Assembly: GCA_013397115.1 (NCBI GenBank)
Contig: VWZW01001369.1
Span: 434,001-498,000, forward strand
Direction: 5' to 3'
Source: Edolisoma coerulescens
Lineage: Eukaryota > Chordata > Aves > Passeriformes > Campephagidae
Length of the DNA stretch: 64,000 nucleotides
Shown here: positions 1 through 14,500 of the stretch, piece after piece
How the letters are laid out: each line of letters begins with the position of its first letter
Position numbering within the stretch: the first letter of the stretch is position 1
Notes under the pieces: generated by a model
Seen by the model: only the letters and a program-made list of their open reading frames with translations
The model's database searches: none
What the model was told of the DNA's origin: nothing
Program-made: the position numbers and the translations under genes

Positions 1-3000
1 TAGTGTTTTTCCTAGAAAGTACTTTTCAAACCAGCAAGGAATTTTAAATCTGGAATGTGGAGTTATAAATACCTTTGTTTTAGCTTGACAGAACAGATAT
101 TATTGCAGCTGCATTCTGGATAGCAAAGATCCTTCTAGCTAAACACCATCTGGTCATATATTCTGTTTGCTGCTGTGGCTTTTGAGAGACTGAGCATAAA
201 GGCAAAGTGGTCATGTCAATTAAAATACATTTTTTAGCACAGCACTGCAACCCTTAAGCACATATAAATTAGACAGAAAGCAGACCTCACATGCTGAAGC
301 AGAAGGATCTTTCCCATGATTATAGCATATTATATTAATGGCAAGTTTAAGTAATAGACGTATTTAAATTTTGGAATATATTTCCAAATATGATTATGTC
401 CTAAACTCTTAATCTATGTGTCCACCCATGAATGCCATACAATGGTATTTATTGACAGAGATATCAGGAAGTCTTTCCAGTTGACATTTTCAAGCCTGAA
501 TTGTTTCCCAACCTGAGACTTCTTGAGACTAGAATGGAAGAGTGGAGAAAAAAAATCCCAGTTTAGGAAGTGTAATGGTGTCTTTATGAGATATTGCTTG
601 TCTCTGTGCTCATTCCCTAGAGGGTGTGCTGATACTTGCTGAATACTGCTATGCAGTCCTTTCACCTATACAGCTCCCACTTGGGATTTTTGCTGAAAAT
701 CTATGACATTAGAAATAGTTGCTGGCAGCTTCAGGCCAGCTGCTTTCTTCCCTGCCAGTTCCGTTTTTACATACAAAACCATATGGAACACTGAAACAGA
801 AATATTTCCCCAGTGCAGTCTCTGTGGCATTAAATGGAAAAAATGTTCCAGAATTAGCACCTCTACAGAGCATCACTACAGCAATGAGAATATTCTGTCT
901 AGTACATAAAGAGATCACAAAGCGGCTCAGTGGTTTTATTTCTCAGAGTTCCCACTCTGGTTGGGGTAAGAACCTTTTCCACATGTATGACTAAGATGTT
1001 CAAATATTATGCATGGTTTGGGAAGTCCAGCATGAGGTTCTTCTTACAGATGCAACTTTTAGAAACCAAGCAGGATCTACACTCTTTGAAATCCAGACGT
1101 CCTTCAGATACTACACAGACTTCCCCCTTCCTTTCTGTTTTTTAAAAGACTTAAATGATTTTCAAAAGCAGTCTCACACACTTGAGAGGCTTGTGGCAGA
1201 AATAGTAGATGTCAAATCAGGTGCAACATACTGTGCATTTTGTGGTATGCAAAGACAGGGATCATGGTAAGATGGAGTAGTAAAGGCTTTTCTTTCAAAT
1301 GTGCTATAAGCATTGGTTTTCTTGTAACTGCGAGAAATACTTAATCTTTTTTTTTGAAGCTCCATTATAAAAGTAAGATTTTGCACAGCTCATTTAAATA
1401 GTTTAAATGACACAAGGTTAAGAACAGGAAAGCCTTTCACCAAAGGTGGTTAGTCCTTTTCAAAGATTTCATATTATTTGAAGCTTACTTTCACTGCATT
1501 CTTTTACCTTGGCTGCTTCCCAAGTGGGTATAAGTTAATTAAATAGGATTTTGACCCTTTAACCTTCCCTATAAACTGCATCTTTACCTAAGTCTATTTA
1601 AATAAATCAGATAAAAAACCAATCATGTAGCAGAATATATATTTTTACAGCTGCGGAAAAAACAAACATGTCTATTAAGCTTATTTGTAAGTACTTAGTA
1701 GTCAAAGCAACAGCCAAGACTCATGGATGATTTTAATTAAAATAAATCTGGGTGGGCACATAAATTCATTTATGATGGCTTTTTTCAAACTGAAACTTCT
1801 CTAGCATTACTGAACAGCACAGCACTGCAGTAACTCTCATTTGTTTGTGGCAACTGAAGCTCAATCCACCTGATTAGCTTGTATTCATTTTGAGTCATGT
1901 AAAGTGTAAATTGTATATACAAAAAATATTAAGGATACAAGGCTGAAAATTGTTACAGGAAAGAAGATAAAGAAAGAGCAGAACAGATGGACAGATAACA
2001 ATTATGCAGAATGATACCCAGCACCTCTGTAACTGACATGCTCTGAGTTTAAATATCAAAAGAAGGTGAAATAGATGCACCAGGAGAACACTGATTGCTC
2101 TCTACAAACAGACAGTGTGACTTTCTGTATCTCATTAGCCCTTTTCACCTTAAAATACAGGCTTCTGATTATTAGACCATTGCAAAAAGCTTTTTAAGTT
2201 CATCCAGAAACAAAATACAGTTTAGGTATGAAGAATGATAGCAGTTACATATGGAGAAACGAGTAACTAGCTCATGTATAAAGAATGAACAAAGAACTAA
2301 GCTGCCTCTTTGTGCCTAAGTGATGTGCTCAGGTCTCTGCATAGGCAGTAACAAAGACGCTGCTACTGGAGCCTGAGCATTGATCACATCTCTCACCCCC
2401 AGCAGGGACTTCTAAAATTGAGTTCGTCACAGAAATAAATCCTTCCAAAAGGCAGGCCTTTAGTTTGATATATTAATAGTGATACCATCTAACCACCTCA
2501 CTGGCGCATTATGTTCAAATTTTGCAAAGAATTTGGTGATAAATAAGCCTTTTCAAGAGTGCTAGTTTTTGATCATTGATTGGGAGATATTTGCCTCTTT
2601 CCTGACACTTCTCTCAACCCATCCTTGCTGAATAAACAGCAGGAAGATGACAACATGGTGACACATATCATGCATAAGAAGCCCCCACTGCAGCATGAGC
2701 AGAGACAGGAACAAGCAGGGAGGCAGACCTGTGCACCAGTTCCCATCTTCCAAGGTGCAGCTCATCTCCTCATTGGAAGTGCTTGGGGGTTCTTAATGGC
2801 ATCATGTATCATGTTTTGTCCATCTTTGTCAAACTATGTTAGACCAGGGTTGTTACCATGCACAGGCTGTGATAACAAGGATTAACAGAAATAAGGTCTT
2901 CCATTTCTTACATTGCATAGAAGAGGATCATATACTCCCAACAGCAAGCTTTCTCTGCTCCCCTTCACTATCCCCAAAACAAAGCTATCTAAAGTAGTAT

Positions 3001-3654
3001 GTAGCAGTAGAGTGTCCATAGTAAAAAAAAAAAAAAAGAAAAAAAAAAGGCAAAAAGGCACTGGAAATTCTGGAAATTGTAATAAATAGTTTAAAGGCAT
3101 GTCAACAGCCTGTAACTCTCCCTCCTCAAACATTTTTATCCTGTCAAGTAATAACCGACAATAACGGTACTGTAAACTCAGAGAGATACATTCTTTGTGT
3201 TTTGAAAGGGCTTTGCATAGAGTTATTTTAATGATTTTCCTTATATAGTAAGTAGAGGATGAAAAAGATTTCTGAAATAAGAAATGTTATTGTTAACTCA
3301 CTAATCACAGCTGAGGGACTTAGGGGCAGTCTGGTTCCTGAAATATCTTTGAGCTTATTTTACAGAATTGACTTAGTTGGTGGTATCCCTGTCACATGGA
3401 TTTCAATGCAAGGCACCAAAACTTCCTTTATGCAGAAGTACAATAGACAACATTGGATGCTGAAATCATATCCTGGAAAATTCTAGAACACTAATACTTG
3501 GACAGGGAATTTTTATTAATTTTAAGAAGTTGGTTTTTAATTTGTAAATGCCTATTTATGAGGTGATTGAGTTTTGAGTCGATGTGTAAATTACATGCTA
3601 TGTTATTTATTTTTCAAACATAAAATACATATTCCTGCTGTTTTGAGAAACTTC
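1..3654. other. Intergenic, no gene seen
   Basis: AT-rich unique sequence. The short open frames here look random and share no family signature. The only distinct item is the poly-A tract at 3023-3048. Confidence 0.7.
3023..3048 (+). repeat. Poly-A tract
   Basis: Twenty-five A with one G. No retroelement or processed copy is recognisable upstream. Confidence 0.9.
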
Positions 3655-4260
3655 TGACCCTTGAAAGTCAAAGCAAAGGCTTGATTTCTCTCCTTTGATT
3701 CTGGGGGCGCCACAGATGAGAGGGTTATGAGCTTCCCTGTTTCGCTTCTTGACACTCTACATGCTTATGGCTTGGGACCAACAGAGTAGCCGGGGGCAAC
3801 CTGGGCATCAACATGTAGAGCTGCTAAAGGGACCTTGGAAAAATGCCAAGACAATGGCCAAGGAGCCCCGTGTGGCAGAGCAGACCAGGACGGGAGTCTG
3901 CAGCCAAAGCCAGGCAGTCACACAGCTACAAACTACGAGGTTTCACAGCAGAAGCTGCTGTAATATGGAAATAGATTCTTACCCTCTAGGCCCATATGTC
4001 ATCACACCGAGCTAAGCTGAAGCTGCCAACTAAAATGGCCAATTTCACATGAACTTGGCAGGGTGACACAGAGCGTGTTTTCCACTGGTGCCACCCACTC
4101 TGCTAATCCAATTCTGTCTCCTGATTTGCTTTTAAATAATAATGAACACAGCAGATGGGAGGGGAAAATGTTGCTGGCTGTTAAGCCAGCATGCGAGTGA
4201 GGCTCTTTGCTTTTCACGTATCTTGTGCAAACTAGCTCTAAATGCAATGTCAAGTGATTA
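3655..4260. promoter_or_regulatory. Candidate regulatory block with TCF/LEF-like sites
   Basis: The sequence is more complex and GC-richer than its flanks and free of recognisable repeats. It contains cctttgatt (3692-3700), a TCF/LEF-type word, with caaag repeats just upstream (3668-3678), a ggcgcc palindrome near 3707 and the perfect hairpin at 4172-4191. There is no coding evidence. Regulatory function is inferred from texture and motifs only. Confidence 0.3.
4172..4191. repeat. Perfect 8-bp hairpin, 4-nt loop
   Basis: tgctggct (4172-4179) pairs with agccagca (4184-4191) around the loop gtta. It is the most stable tiny hairpin noticed, and lies in the complex block at 3655-4260. Confidence 0.88.
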
Positions 4261-7200
4261 ATAGTGGTTAAACGAGAAAGCCAGGATTTGCCATGTTCTT
4301 AGCCACTTAATCTTTGACCAGGACAGGCAGGCAAACAAAACAGTCAGAACAACATGTTGAAAGAGAAAGAACCAACTTCCATATAATTTAACTTTGATAA
4401 AGATAGGGATGGACTCTTCCCATCCTTGCAAATCCCATTTTTGGTGGGTTCTTTTGGGCAGTGGTGTAATATGGGGTTGTTAAGCACCAGAGCAATATTA
4501 AAAATACCTTTCGAGTTAAACACACAGTAATCAGGACAGGCATTATTGAGCGTAATGCCACGGGTGGCTTCTTTTTGACAAGGAGAGAGGAAACAGGCTG
4601 AAGCACCAGCTTAGGGAATAGGGATGTGACTGTCAGGCAAAAGGGCAGAGGGAGGCACAGACAGGCAGCAGGCAGACAGCAGAGAGCAAACAGCCAGGAG
4701 GCTGCCTGTCTCTTCAGCAGCAGCAGGAGGACCTATTGTTCCTGGGTCACACAACATTATCTCCTGTCCAACAAACAGCAGGTAAGCTTGTTTGCACAAT
4801 GCACTATGTTTTCTCTTGTGTCAGCCTGACACAGAGGATAATCACCTCCTACTGCTACCTACTGACCTCACACTGAGGGTTGAAAGGTAGGAATCCCACT
4901 GGCAACACATCTCGATGAAGGTGAAAGAAGGTATCAGTATGATCCCATACACCAACCTCTTCCACTTTATCAGTTTCTGAAAATTTGGGAACTTACAACT
5001 CTTGAAAGGAGTTAAAATGCTTGTGCAATATATCTAATCCCTTGTACACCTGTAGTAGTCTTTAACACATGATCATTTTCTTGTCCCCAAAGAAACCTTT
5101 GCCACATTTGCAGCTCAAACTATATGCTGCTTTTGTAAGACAAAGGGTTTTATTGAAAATAAGACCCTTGACTCCTTTATTGTGGAAGTTGGAAGGTCTC
5201 AAGTAAGTTGAGCAGGCGGACAAGAAAAAATAACAAATTTTCAGTAGCTGAATGCTTGGAAAGTTGCATCTGAGTCCTGCTCCTGCCACAGTTCCTACAT
5301 GATGCTAGAAAACTACTATCAGAGCTCCTACGTGATACTAGAGAAGTTATGTTAACCTTTTTTTTTATTTCCTAACAGAAATTCCCTTGGCAGCTCTCAT
5401 TTTCTTTATAATCCAAGATGGATCCTGGCTGGGGCTGCAGATATGCTGAACATTCACTGCTCCAACTGAGGTCAATGCAGAATGAAATCCAACCTGAACA
5501 TATTGAGTGCTAAAGGATGCAAGGAGCTCTGAAAAATCAGGCAAGAATAATTGATTAATTTTAACAATTGCCATTTTAATACCTGTGCTTCAGCTTCTAG
5601 TGCGTAAAATGGACACCTTCATACCATGTCAGCTCATGGGGGTACTGTGAAAGTGGCTTCACAATGCTGGCAAAGAACTAAGACAGAATAGACATCATGA
5701 AAAGCCGCCATGGAAACAAATGATTCCATATCTGGTGCAGATTATGGCTGTAGCCAGAATGCATAGGATGAAACACTGAATAATGAAGATGAAAGGAAAC
5801 ATTAACTATCCATCTGTGTTCACAATCCATTATGCTATAGGAAAGGGACTTGTGGGCCCAAAGAAGTAAGAGTATGTGATCCTGGCAAATGAAAACTGTA
5901 GATGAGTGCATAAACCACAGGTGGAGGAAATTAAATTTGAAACCTTAATTTTTGTATTTCCTAAGTACTGTTTGAATTTACCACTTTAATAAATTTTGTG
6001 AAGCAGACTTTAGAAGAAGACAGTGTTGCTAAGAACTAATGTACGTCTTCCTAGTTAGTCACATACAGGATGAAGACATTCCTAATATGAAACATAAGCT
6101 TGTCTCAAATTTACTATCAGTTTCTTTGCCTTTCAACTGAAATATTTTTTCTGGTTTGATGTTGCAAGACCACAATAACATTATTTGAGACAGCAACCTT
6201 TGATAATACAGGTTAACAGACATTTCATTGTCTAAATGTTACAATCTCTGTTTTTCCATCTAATATAGGGAGTTTAGCATATGCCTTCTAAAAACTGAAA
6301 GAATTTCATACAGGCATCTGTACTGGCCTGTTCTTTGTACTAATTAAATTAGTTTCCTGTTGAGTAAGTAAAGTACTGGCAGCCAGGAACAGTTGGGGAG
6401 ACAGCTCAGAGGCTTAAGCACTGAACCATGAACTTTTCTGTTTACTACAACATTAAACAAGTAGACACTCTTGCTGACATTATGGGGAATGAAAGAGCAT
6501 TCTGTTAAGATTGTTGTTTCATTACTGTCCGTGAACTACTGATCTTCTTAAAGAGAGATTTTTAAAGGCACAAAAGGTATTTCATTTGATACAGTTAACT
6601 AAATAAACTCATTATTTGGTTTAAAAATACGTGTGTCAAAGTTAAAGCTGAATTTGAACTTCGAATCTAAGGGGTCAAAACTCAGAAGGGAGAAATAAGT
6701 CAAAGTGCCACCCAATAACCCGACTGTGTCTCTGGTTCTGCACCTCCACTCTAATGATCACAAAGATGAAAACTTTATAACACACATAGATCTTCAGCCC
6801 AAGCACCTCACAAGGGGCATTGACACCTTGAAGGAGTAGGGCAAGAGACATCATGTCTCTGATCTTCTATACTAGTGGCTTTCAGCAACTGCTGGAGAGT
6901 TTGCCATATGTCTAAATAAAGCACAGTGACAAAGAAGCACAAGCAGTATATGAATGGAAGATCTAAATAGCTGTTCTTACTTCAGTTTCATTTGTCCTTG
7001 TAATGTAAGACCTCTTAAAATATTATAAATTTTTTACATTAAAATATACATGCTTACCACACTACATATACACTGAGCCTTTGTGTGCTTATATTTAGCT
7101 CAAAGCTAATCTCTGAATAAAAGCCCTTTCTGAAAATAGAGAATTATAAAAAGAAATACTGATAAACCTTCAACTATAGGGACTCTAGTGGTCACTGCAA

Positions 7201-10200
7201 AAACAGCATTGCAACACAAAACCTGTGTGATTTTGCGGATCACCCCATAAATCTTCCTTTGTCCCATGAGTTTAAGTTTTCAGCCAAGAAAAACAACATT
7301 CTTCATAAAATTAATGAAAACAAGCTGCTCTTTGCCTACAGAAAAAGATTTTTCTTAATTACATTTTTTGCTTTGAATCATATATCCTGTAGTTTGATTA
7401 AATTCCCTTAGAAGTCAACTAAAAATTAGAGCTTTGCAGCGTGAACCTCAAACGTGGTGTTTACTTGGAGAATATAAACCCACCATGCCTTTGGAAGGTG
7501 ATATTTAAAGCAAGAATAAGAGCAACATGCAAGACAGTTTTTATTATTTTCATTATGTCACTGCATAAATTTATCTTCAGGGCTTAGAGTTTGCAGAGAA
7601 ATATGGTCTGGCCAATGTATTTATTAGAAATAAATGGTCTGTGTAAATGAATGTAGATAAAGCAAGAATACTGGAATTCTGGTTAATCCCTTGAGGCAGT
7701 AAATCAGGATTTCTAAAGCACTTAATGCAAAATATCTGCATCAAGGGGTTAAATATATAAAATATGAAAAGTCAAAGACAAGAACTAGATTAAAAGGTTA
7801 CATGGAGACAGTGTTGAAAAAACTGGAGCCTGCTGCTAAATAGATATCCAACAGGCATTTATTGAGGTTCACTGGCTGCAGCAGCCGCTGGCATACTCTA
7901 AATGAACTCATACAACAAACAAAAATCAAATTCTAGTGTCAGTCTTTGATCATTTTTCAGTACTAAAGCAGAAAATTTCGTAGAGAACCAAGCTATGTGG
8001 ACATGATTAAGCTAATGCAACTAATTGCCCTAACTGAAAAATAAAAATGCGAGTTCTCTATACCCTTGCTGCATCCTCATTGCCTCGATACTTCAGATGA
8101 GCCCTGTATCCTTCCTGGCAGACCGTGCCTAATCCCCAGTAGGGACAGCAGAGAGTGAAAAGACATCACTCATTAATCTAAGCACTAATTGAATCAGTTC
8201 CTATACAGCTGAAAGATCTCCCTCCACTCCAGAGTGAAACCAGTCCCAAAACCTAAGTCTTTGCCAGGCCTAAATCATAATTCAGACCGAAGAACAATTT
8301 TCTTTTTCTCTGGCTGCCAATGCTTTCATACAAACAATATTTTGTGTATGTACTACTAAATAAGATCTACTTAAAAAAACCCAGCCCCAAATCCTAACCA
8401 CCCTAAGCAACAAAACGTTAATACATTGCTCATTCAAACAGCAGTGCTCCCCGAGGTTCTCTGTGCAGCAGATGTATTCCAACGCAACTGCAGCTATCAC
8501 CCATGACCAGTAACTGTTGGCTCCAAAGCTCAGAGCTGCACTTTGTTTTAAGTTCTAAGGCAACCAGACATACCTATATATATATATATTTCTGCTTTTA
8601 TGCACACACATGGATAAAACTTTTTTTTTTTTTGTACTGCTGTAGCCCTGACCCTTTCAGGGGCTCCATGCAAAGAGGCCAGTACCCACACAGAGCCTGT
8701 TTGAAGCCAGTGTGGTTTTCCCAGTGGGAGACAGGAAGAGATGGGAATTACTGAGTTAAATTTGTGTATTGGTATTTTCAACATAAATTAAGTATTTGCA
8801 GCTAAAGCAATAAATACTGAAATCCTACTACGCATTGATACCTTTTAGATCTCTGGGAAGGCAAGTGACCTTGGTCCTGCTTCTGTCGTTCTAACTAAAA
8901 GTTTTAAATTTTAAAGGAAATTTAGTCCAGATTGAGAGAAGGATTCCTAGTACCCGCACTGGCACTCCAGAAACTTAATTTGCTTCAGTAGGTCTTAATC
9001 ACATCCCTAAAGCTAAATATGTTTTCAGCTATGTTCCTAAATTGAATTTAGTATGAACAGCAGAAGAAAAAAACCTTTTATTTGTATGACATACTACAGT
9101 GTTCATCCCTTTTGTTCAGGAAGGTCTTACCAAATACTCTTTCACATTTCAAGGAATGCATTCAAATTCCTATGAAGAGATGCAGAGGATTAGCTCTTGT
9201 ACACGTCTTTTCCTGTTTTGGGACAAGGCTGACAAAATCTGAATGCTGAAGGCTGAAATTCTGAGCATGGTGTAATGTACTTGTTAGACCTTTTAACCTA
9301 TAATTGATAGTAAAAACTAGATGTTGTAAAATCTGAGCCTAGCTGAGCAAGCTTTAGGGCATTTTCTCACTTGTTATTTTGCCTCTTGATTATCACTCAT
9401 GCACAGAAAGAAACTACCAGAAATGCCCAGGGAATGGCTAATAGTCTCAAAGCTACTATTTAAAAAGAAGGTATTGATAGAATTAGCTAACACATTAAAA
9501 ATGTGTGAACTGTGATTTGAGCTCATTATGCACACAGTTTATTTGAAAAAAATGGCTATTATGATTACCATACCTTTGTCAAAATTGATTGTAAAATGGC
9601 ATTATTTTGACAAGCCAGTCTTACAGTGACACAAACACTAAATGAAGACAACATACAAGTACTTACTTGGGAGAAGAAAGTCTTGAAAATAAAGGACATT
9701 TTAATAATTATTTTTCTTCATTTCACAACTCTGATACCTTAACTCCCATGGGTCTCTGAATGAGCGTGTGAATACACAGGGAACATGCTATCACAGCCTC
9801 GCTAATGCATCTGGATTTGACCTCTGAGGAACAGTTTGTGTCATCGTGGAGCAAAAGCTCTGGTAAAACATTTGTCTAGATAAAAGACCTCAAGCAGTTA
9901 ACCTGCACAGCAGAGGCAACGCAGCCGGGCACAAGGATAATGACCTCTACCCAAATGGGGAAGGTACATCAATGTAACACTACGACAGCAAGACAAAAGA
10001 TGACGGCAGCTCAGCAGGAAAACATTAGCAATGATATAATTCTTGGTACTGTATGTGAAGAAATGCCTTAAGAAGTACAATGCCAACCTGTTTTTACCAA
10101 ATAATTATTTCAAGTTTTAATATTAAAAGAAAATTAAACATCACCCCCAACTCTGTTCTTCACTTTTAGTTTAAACTCTTGCTTTCATTCTATTTTATTT

Positions 10201-11500
10201 TTCCCTAAATAAAAATCCTGATAGAAGTAAATACACCGTGCGGGTAAAAGTTACGGTTCAGATGAAATAAACTTTTCTCATTGGATACACGAATTATTGG
10301 ATGCATGTTTTTCTGACTTCAGGTAGTTATGACACTGCTCTTAAACATAAACCAGAAGAACTTGATGAGCCTTGTTTAGCAAGTCAAACCTGTCCTAACA
10401 GACAGATTCACTCATTTCTTATGCAGATTATTTACACTTAGGATACCTTTCATTGTTTATTCTGAAGTTTTCTTCTTTCTGTTTTTAAAAGGAGACACTG
10501 TGTCACATATCCATTATTTTTACCAGGCTGAATGCCTTGAATATTTAGCTACCACTCTTTTAGCACCACACCAAAAGTTCTGGGTTTAAACTATTTATTT
10601 TTAAAGTAGTAGCATGATCAGGCCTGCATGCTTATCTAAAGATCTTTGCTTTATGAGGGAGATTTTAGTCTGTGAGGTTTCCTCTACACATGGTAGGCAG
10701 CTGTCAGCAGCAGTGAGCAGGGCGAGGGGTCACCGCAGCTGCTCTGTGAAAGCACAGGGTTCCATCAACATCGCAAAAATCCTGCAGAGTGGGAGCTGGG
10801 AGACCACGGATTAGAGTACATTGGAGTGTGTATATAAGGTCACATCATGTCTATCAAAGTGATATCAAACTGGTACACTGTACAATACATTTTACTGTGT
10901 TCTGTGTTCAAAGAAAATAAAAGGGGAATGGACATGTGTGTAGCAGACCAGGGTTTAATACAGAATTTCACATTGTCCTTTCAAATAGATGAATTTACTA
11001 AGTTCACAAAGACACGTCAAATATGTATACACAGTGGAGATGTGTTGACTTGAGAGAGAACTAGATTTCACGAATTCTTCAGGTCAGACATGAATGAGAT
11101 CAAAATAATTCTTATTAATTAAATAGTAGAAAAGACTATTAAGAGAAACCAGATGTTCACATTTCCTGAATCCCACACACTAATATACATAAATGTCTGT
11201 CCTTTTATACATATGTCAATAGTTTCCCATGAAATGCTGTTTCGGATCTCCTCATGAAACTTCACTTTTATGAAATTGGGAGCTGTGTTTAAGACAACCC
11301 TAAAATAAGGACAGATAGGTAGCAAACACATAATTCTGATTTATGGATAGATGCAAACCTCTCCCAAATCTGCCTGTTTCAGAGGACAGTTACAGGACAT
11401 CGAATGTCATATATGTCATGTTGTATAGAATCCACAGAATCCAAGTATTTTTAATTCTCATTGTTAGGGTGCTTCAACCAGATGAACAAAACTTATGCTT
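4261..11500. other. Intergenic, no gene seen
   Basis: AT-rich unique sequence. There is an imperfect CAGGCAG-rich patch at about 4635-4730, a near-duplicated phrase (ttcctacatgatgctaga against ctcctacgtgatactaga, about 5291-5345) and the (TA) run at 8575-8589. No coding, RNA gene or transposon signature was recognised. Confidence 0.65.
8575..8589 (+). repeat. Short (TA)n run
   Basis: Seven TA units; a poly-T run follows near 8620. Confidence 0.9.
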
Positions 11501-11522
11501 AACAACAACAACAACAACAACC
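11501..11522 (+). repeat. (AAC)n microsatellite
   Basis: Seven pure AAC units. Confidence 0.95.
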
Positions 11523-14500
11523 AGAACAAGTCAGTGACCTGACATCTTGCGTTAGGAAACAAGGAAATGGGTAGGGCAACAGAGAATTTATTCTGGCTGA
11601 AATATGCAACAAATGAGATGACTAGACACTAAACAATGTCTCCTATTTCTAGCAGTCTTGTGCAAGCTGAAAGCTAGCAGAGCTATTCAGGCAACAAGGT
11701 TTTATCAAACTACATCTATCTACCAAGTCTAAGGGTTGATGACACTGTAACAGTTTTATGCTGTTTCAAAATTGTTTCCACAATTTTACAATTACTGGCA
11801 ATCACTTTCAGCAACAGAAAGTAAGAAATGTAGGTGCAAAGGATAAAAAAGGAGAAAGCATCCTGATTGCAAACTGTACAATTGTGAAGTATGAGCTGCT
11901 GAAACAATCCAAATGGTGTTATTTAGCCTAAAGCATCCCAAATATCTGAACCAGCAGGACTCTGTGACCTTCAAATTTCCTCTGAAAAGTTCGGAAGTTT
12001 TTCTGTTCATGGGGATCACTTTAAAAATTGCTGACCCTGGCAAAGATTGCAAAGCTGTCAAAAAAAAAGTTACCACCTTAAGCACAAGTAAATTACAAAC
12101 CTCCCTTTCTCCTTACCATAAATACCAACACCCACTTGCACAGTAAGCCCTTTAATCTCTTCCTCACAAAACCCTTCATGCCTGGCATTCACTTACACAT
12201 GGATTTGCAGTTATTTTTCACAGCCAATTACCATCCTGCCCTCACCCAGTCATTACCCAATCTTCCTGGACACACACATTCACTTGAAGGCATCCTCCTC
12301 CAGCTCTTCCCACACTGAAGCCCTCTCTTCTTAACCACTGGCCCAAAAACACCTGAGCTGTTGAGAGTTTTCTGAGCCACCAGAGCTCAGTGTGAATGGG
12401 CTTTGTCTCTTTGGATTTCTCCAGTTTTGTTTTATTTTAAGCAGAAAATCTTTGATGCAGGACCATTTCTTCCTGCTTTCCTGGGAAAGGCTTCCCCTAA
12501 CACTTGGACCGGCAAGAGTTGCCAAGACTGAACTGAAGAACAAATGCGGACGAATACCCGTGGCGGTGCCAAGGTCTCTCCTCAGCTTCACTGCCACTGA
12601 CCCGGGTCTGGTCCCCCACTCTGGCCCTCCTGTCTCTGCAGTTTTCTACATCAATATTACTGCCCAAGCACCAATGCTCCTCCCTCCCACAAGTGGGAAC
12701 ACCAACGTACCCGCTGCCTTAAGTGACGTACTTATGATCAGAGAGGATCACACAAGGGCTGCCTGCCTTAGTCTACCCGTCAAATAATACTTCACCTGCT
12801 TTACAAATGGTTTCTCAACCTTAAGTGAATTATCTTTGTACATGTCTGAATAAATGAAAAAGATTAAGGACAGTTGGTGGCAGAAATATGAAAAAGTAGA
12901 AAGTTTCCCATGGCTTTCAGCCTTGTGATTGCTCTTCTAAGCCATGGTCTTGGAGAAAAAAAAATTAATCTGCAAATGCTATCTTATTTTATTATAAGAA
13001 AAGGAATACAGCTTTTTCTTTTCAAAAAAAATTTTAATCCTAAGGACTGATCTTTCTAAGAAAAGAAAAGTTCCTGACAAAATGGAAGGGGCAAAGAGTC
13101 ATAAGAAAAACATATCTCAAAAAGAATTTTCCACCAGAATTATGAGAAATTCTGTCACCCATTTCACTTTGAAATCCTATTTGCCACATACTCTATTGCA
13201 AAACCATGGTACAGTACATATTTTTCTCCCATCAGTTCCTTCTTCTCACATTATTCACAGGTTAGAGATCAGTTTCCTACAGCTTGTAGAGCACAGCAGG
13301 AGCTGAGAAGAAGTGACACACAGACAGCCCTAAGTCTGCGTACCTGAATTCCCAACTTCCACAATTTCTTCTGCAACATTACTGGGCACGTGACAGATGA
13401 CTATTTCTCTTATTTTCTGTGGGGCATAACCATTTTTCCACTGGATAGGTCAGCCAGCTAGATAATCAATACATGCAGACCAGTGGGCCCCAAGAGTCAT
13501 CCTGTAAGCATGATAATTACATCTGAAATGCTGTAATTAACAACACGCACCACTACAAGCTCCACTTTTCAAGTGACCAGAGTGATGATTCAGAGCACAG
13601 CCCTGTACAAAGCTCCCATTTTAGGCTACAGAACTGGAAAATTGAGAACTCTTTAATAATTCTATGTTAAAAACCATCCTGGTTATAATTATTATGTTAT
13701 GCTGGTAACATAATTTCATATATAATTATTGACCCATATTGCAGGAGTAGGGTAACCAGTAGCTAGCTTAAAGTAGTTAACTTGCAATTAGCTCATAATG
13801 ATTTCATTACTTGGCACATTGTTTTCTTACACAAAGCTCCCAGAATTTCTTTTCTAAAATTACAGAGAGAATTGCCGATAAGGAATCTCCACGTGAGCCT
13901 GGAATTTATGCACTTGTGTAATTTCAAAATAAATAAAACTAAATTATATACTTATGCACATATAGGCCGGGCCCACTGAGATCTTTAGGAGAAACATATT
14001 CAGGCTTTCAAAACAGAGGTACAGCCATTAACAAAATAATCTCCATCTGCAAAACAGTCTCTTTCCTTTTACAGTATTTGCCATATTTCAGGCATGTAGC
14101 AGAATATTTTCACAGCAATCTTAATCATTGTAATACTTTTGAAAAGTTCTTTGTGCTTCTTACGTGTTTTTAACAAATGAATGGGGATTTGGCAAAAATT
14201 CTACAGGTATTGATTACACAAGGAGAAAAGCTAAACCTTTGATTTTATATTCTTTCTAAAAATGTTGATAATATTTGCACACATGTACAAATTTTTTTGA
14301 AACATCCTTAAACATCCCTAAACAATAACAAAGAACCAGAGTCTTCATGTTTCCCTTCTTTTTTTGTTACCCTTTGCATTCTCATCTTCTGCTTCCCACT
14401 GGTTTCCCTATCTGTTCTTCTGCTTTGGTAAGAAATCCTGCTGCATGTCTGGGAGAGTTAGTAAGGAAAAGAAAGTGACAGAGCTGCTCTGCAGGCTGAC

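Noticed and set aside
2882..3133. Minus-strand frame with a run of phenylalanines
   Set aside because: The run is the translation of the poly-A tract at 3023-3048 on the other strand; no protein family is recognisable.
3690..3715. CTCF site at tgggggcgccac
   Set aside because: Only the GGGGGCGC half matches; the CCA-side and central A positions of the motif do not.
12392..12787. 131-codon plus-strand open frame as a gene
   Set aside because: It lies in a GC-richer patch with fewer stops, has no recognisable domain, is partly overlapped by an opposite-strand frame, and lacks promoter or splice context.
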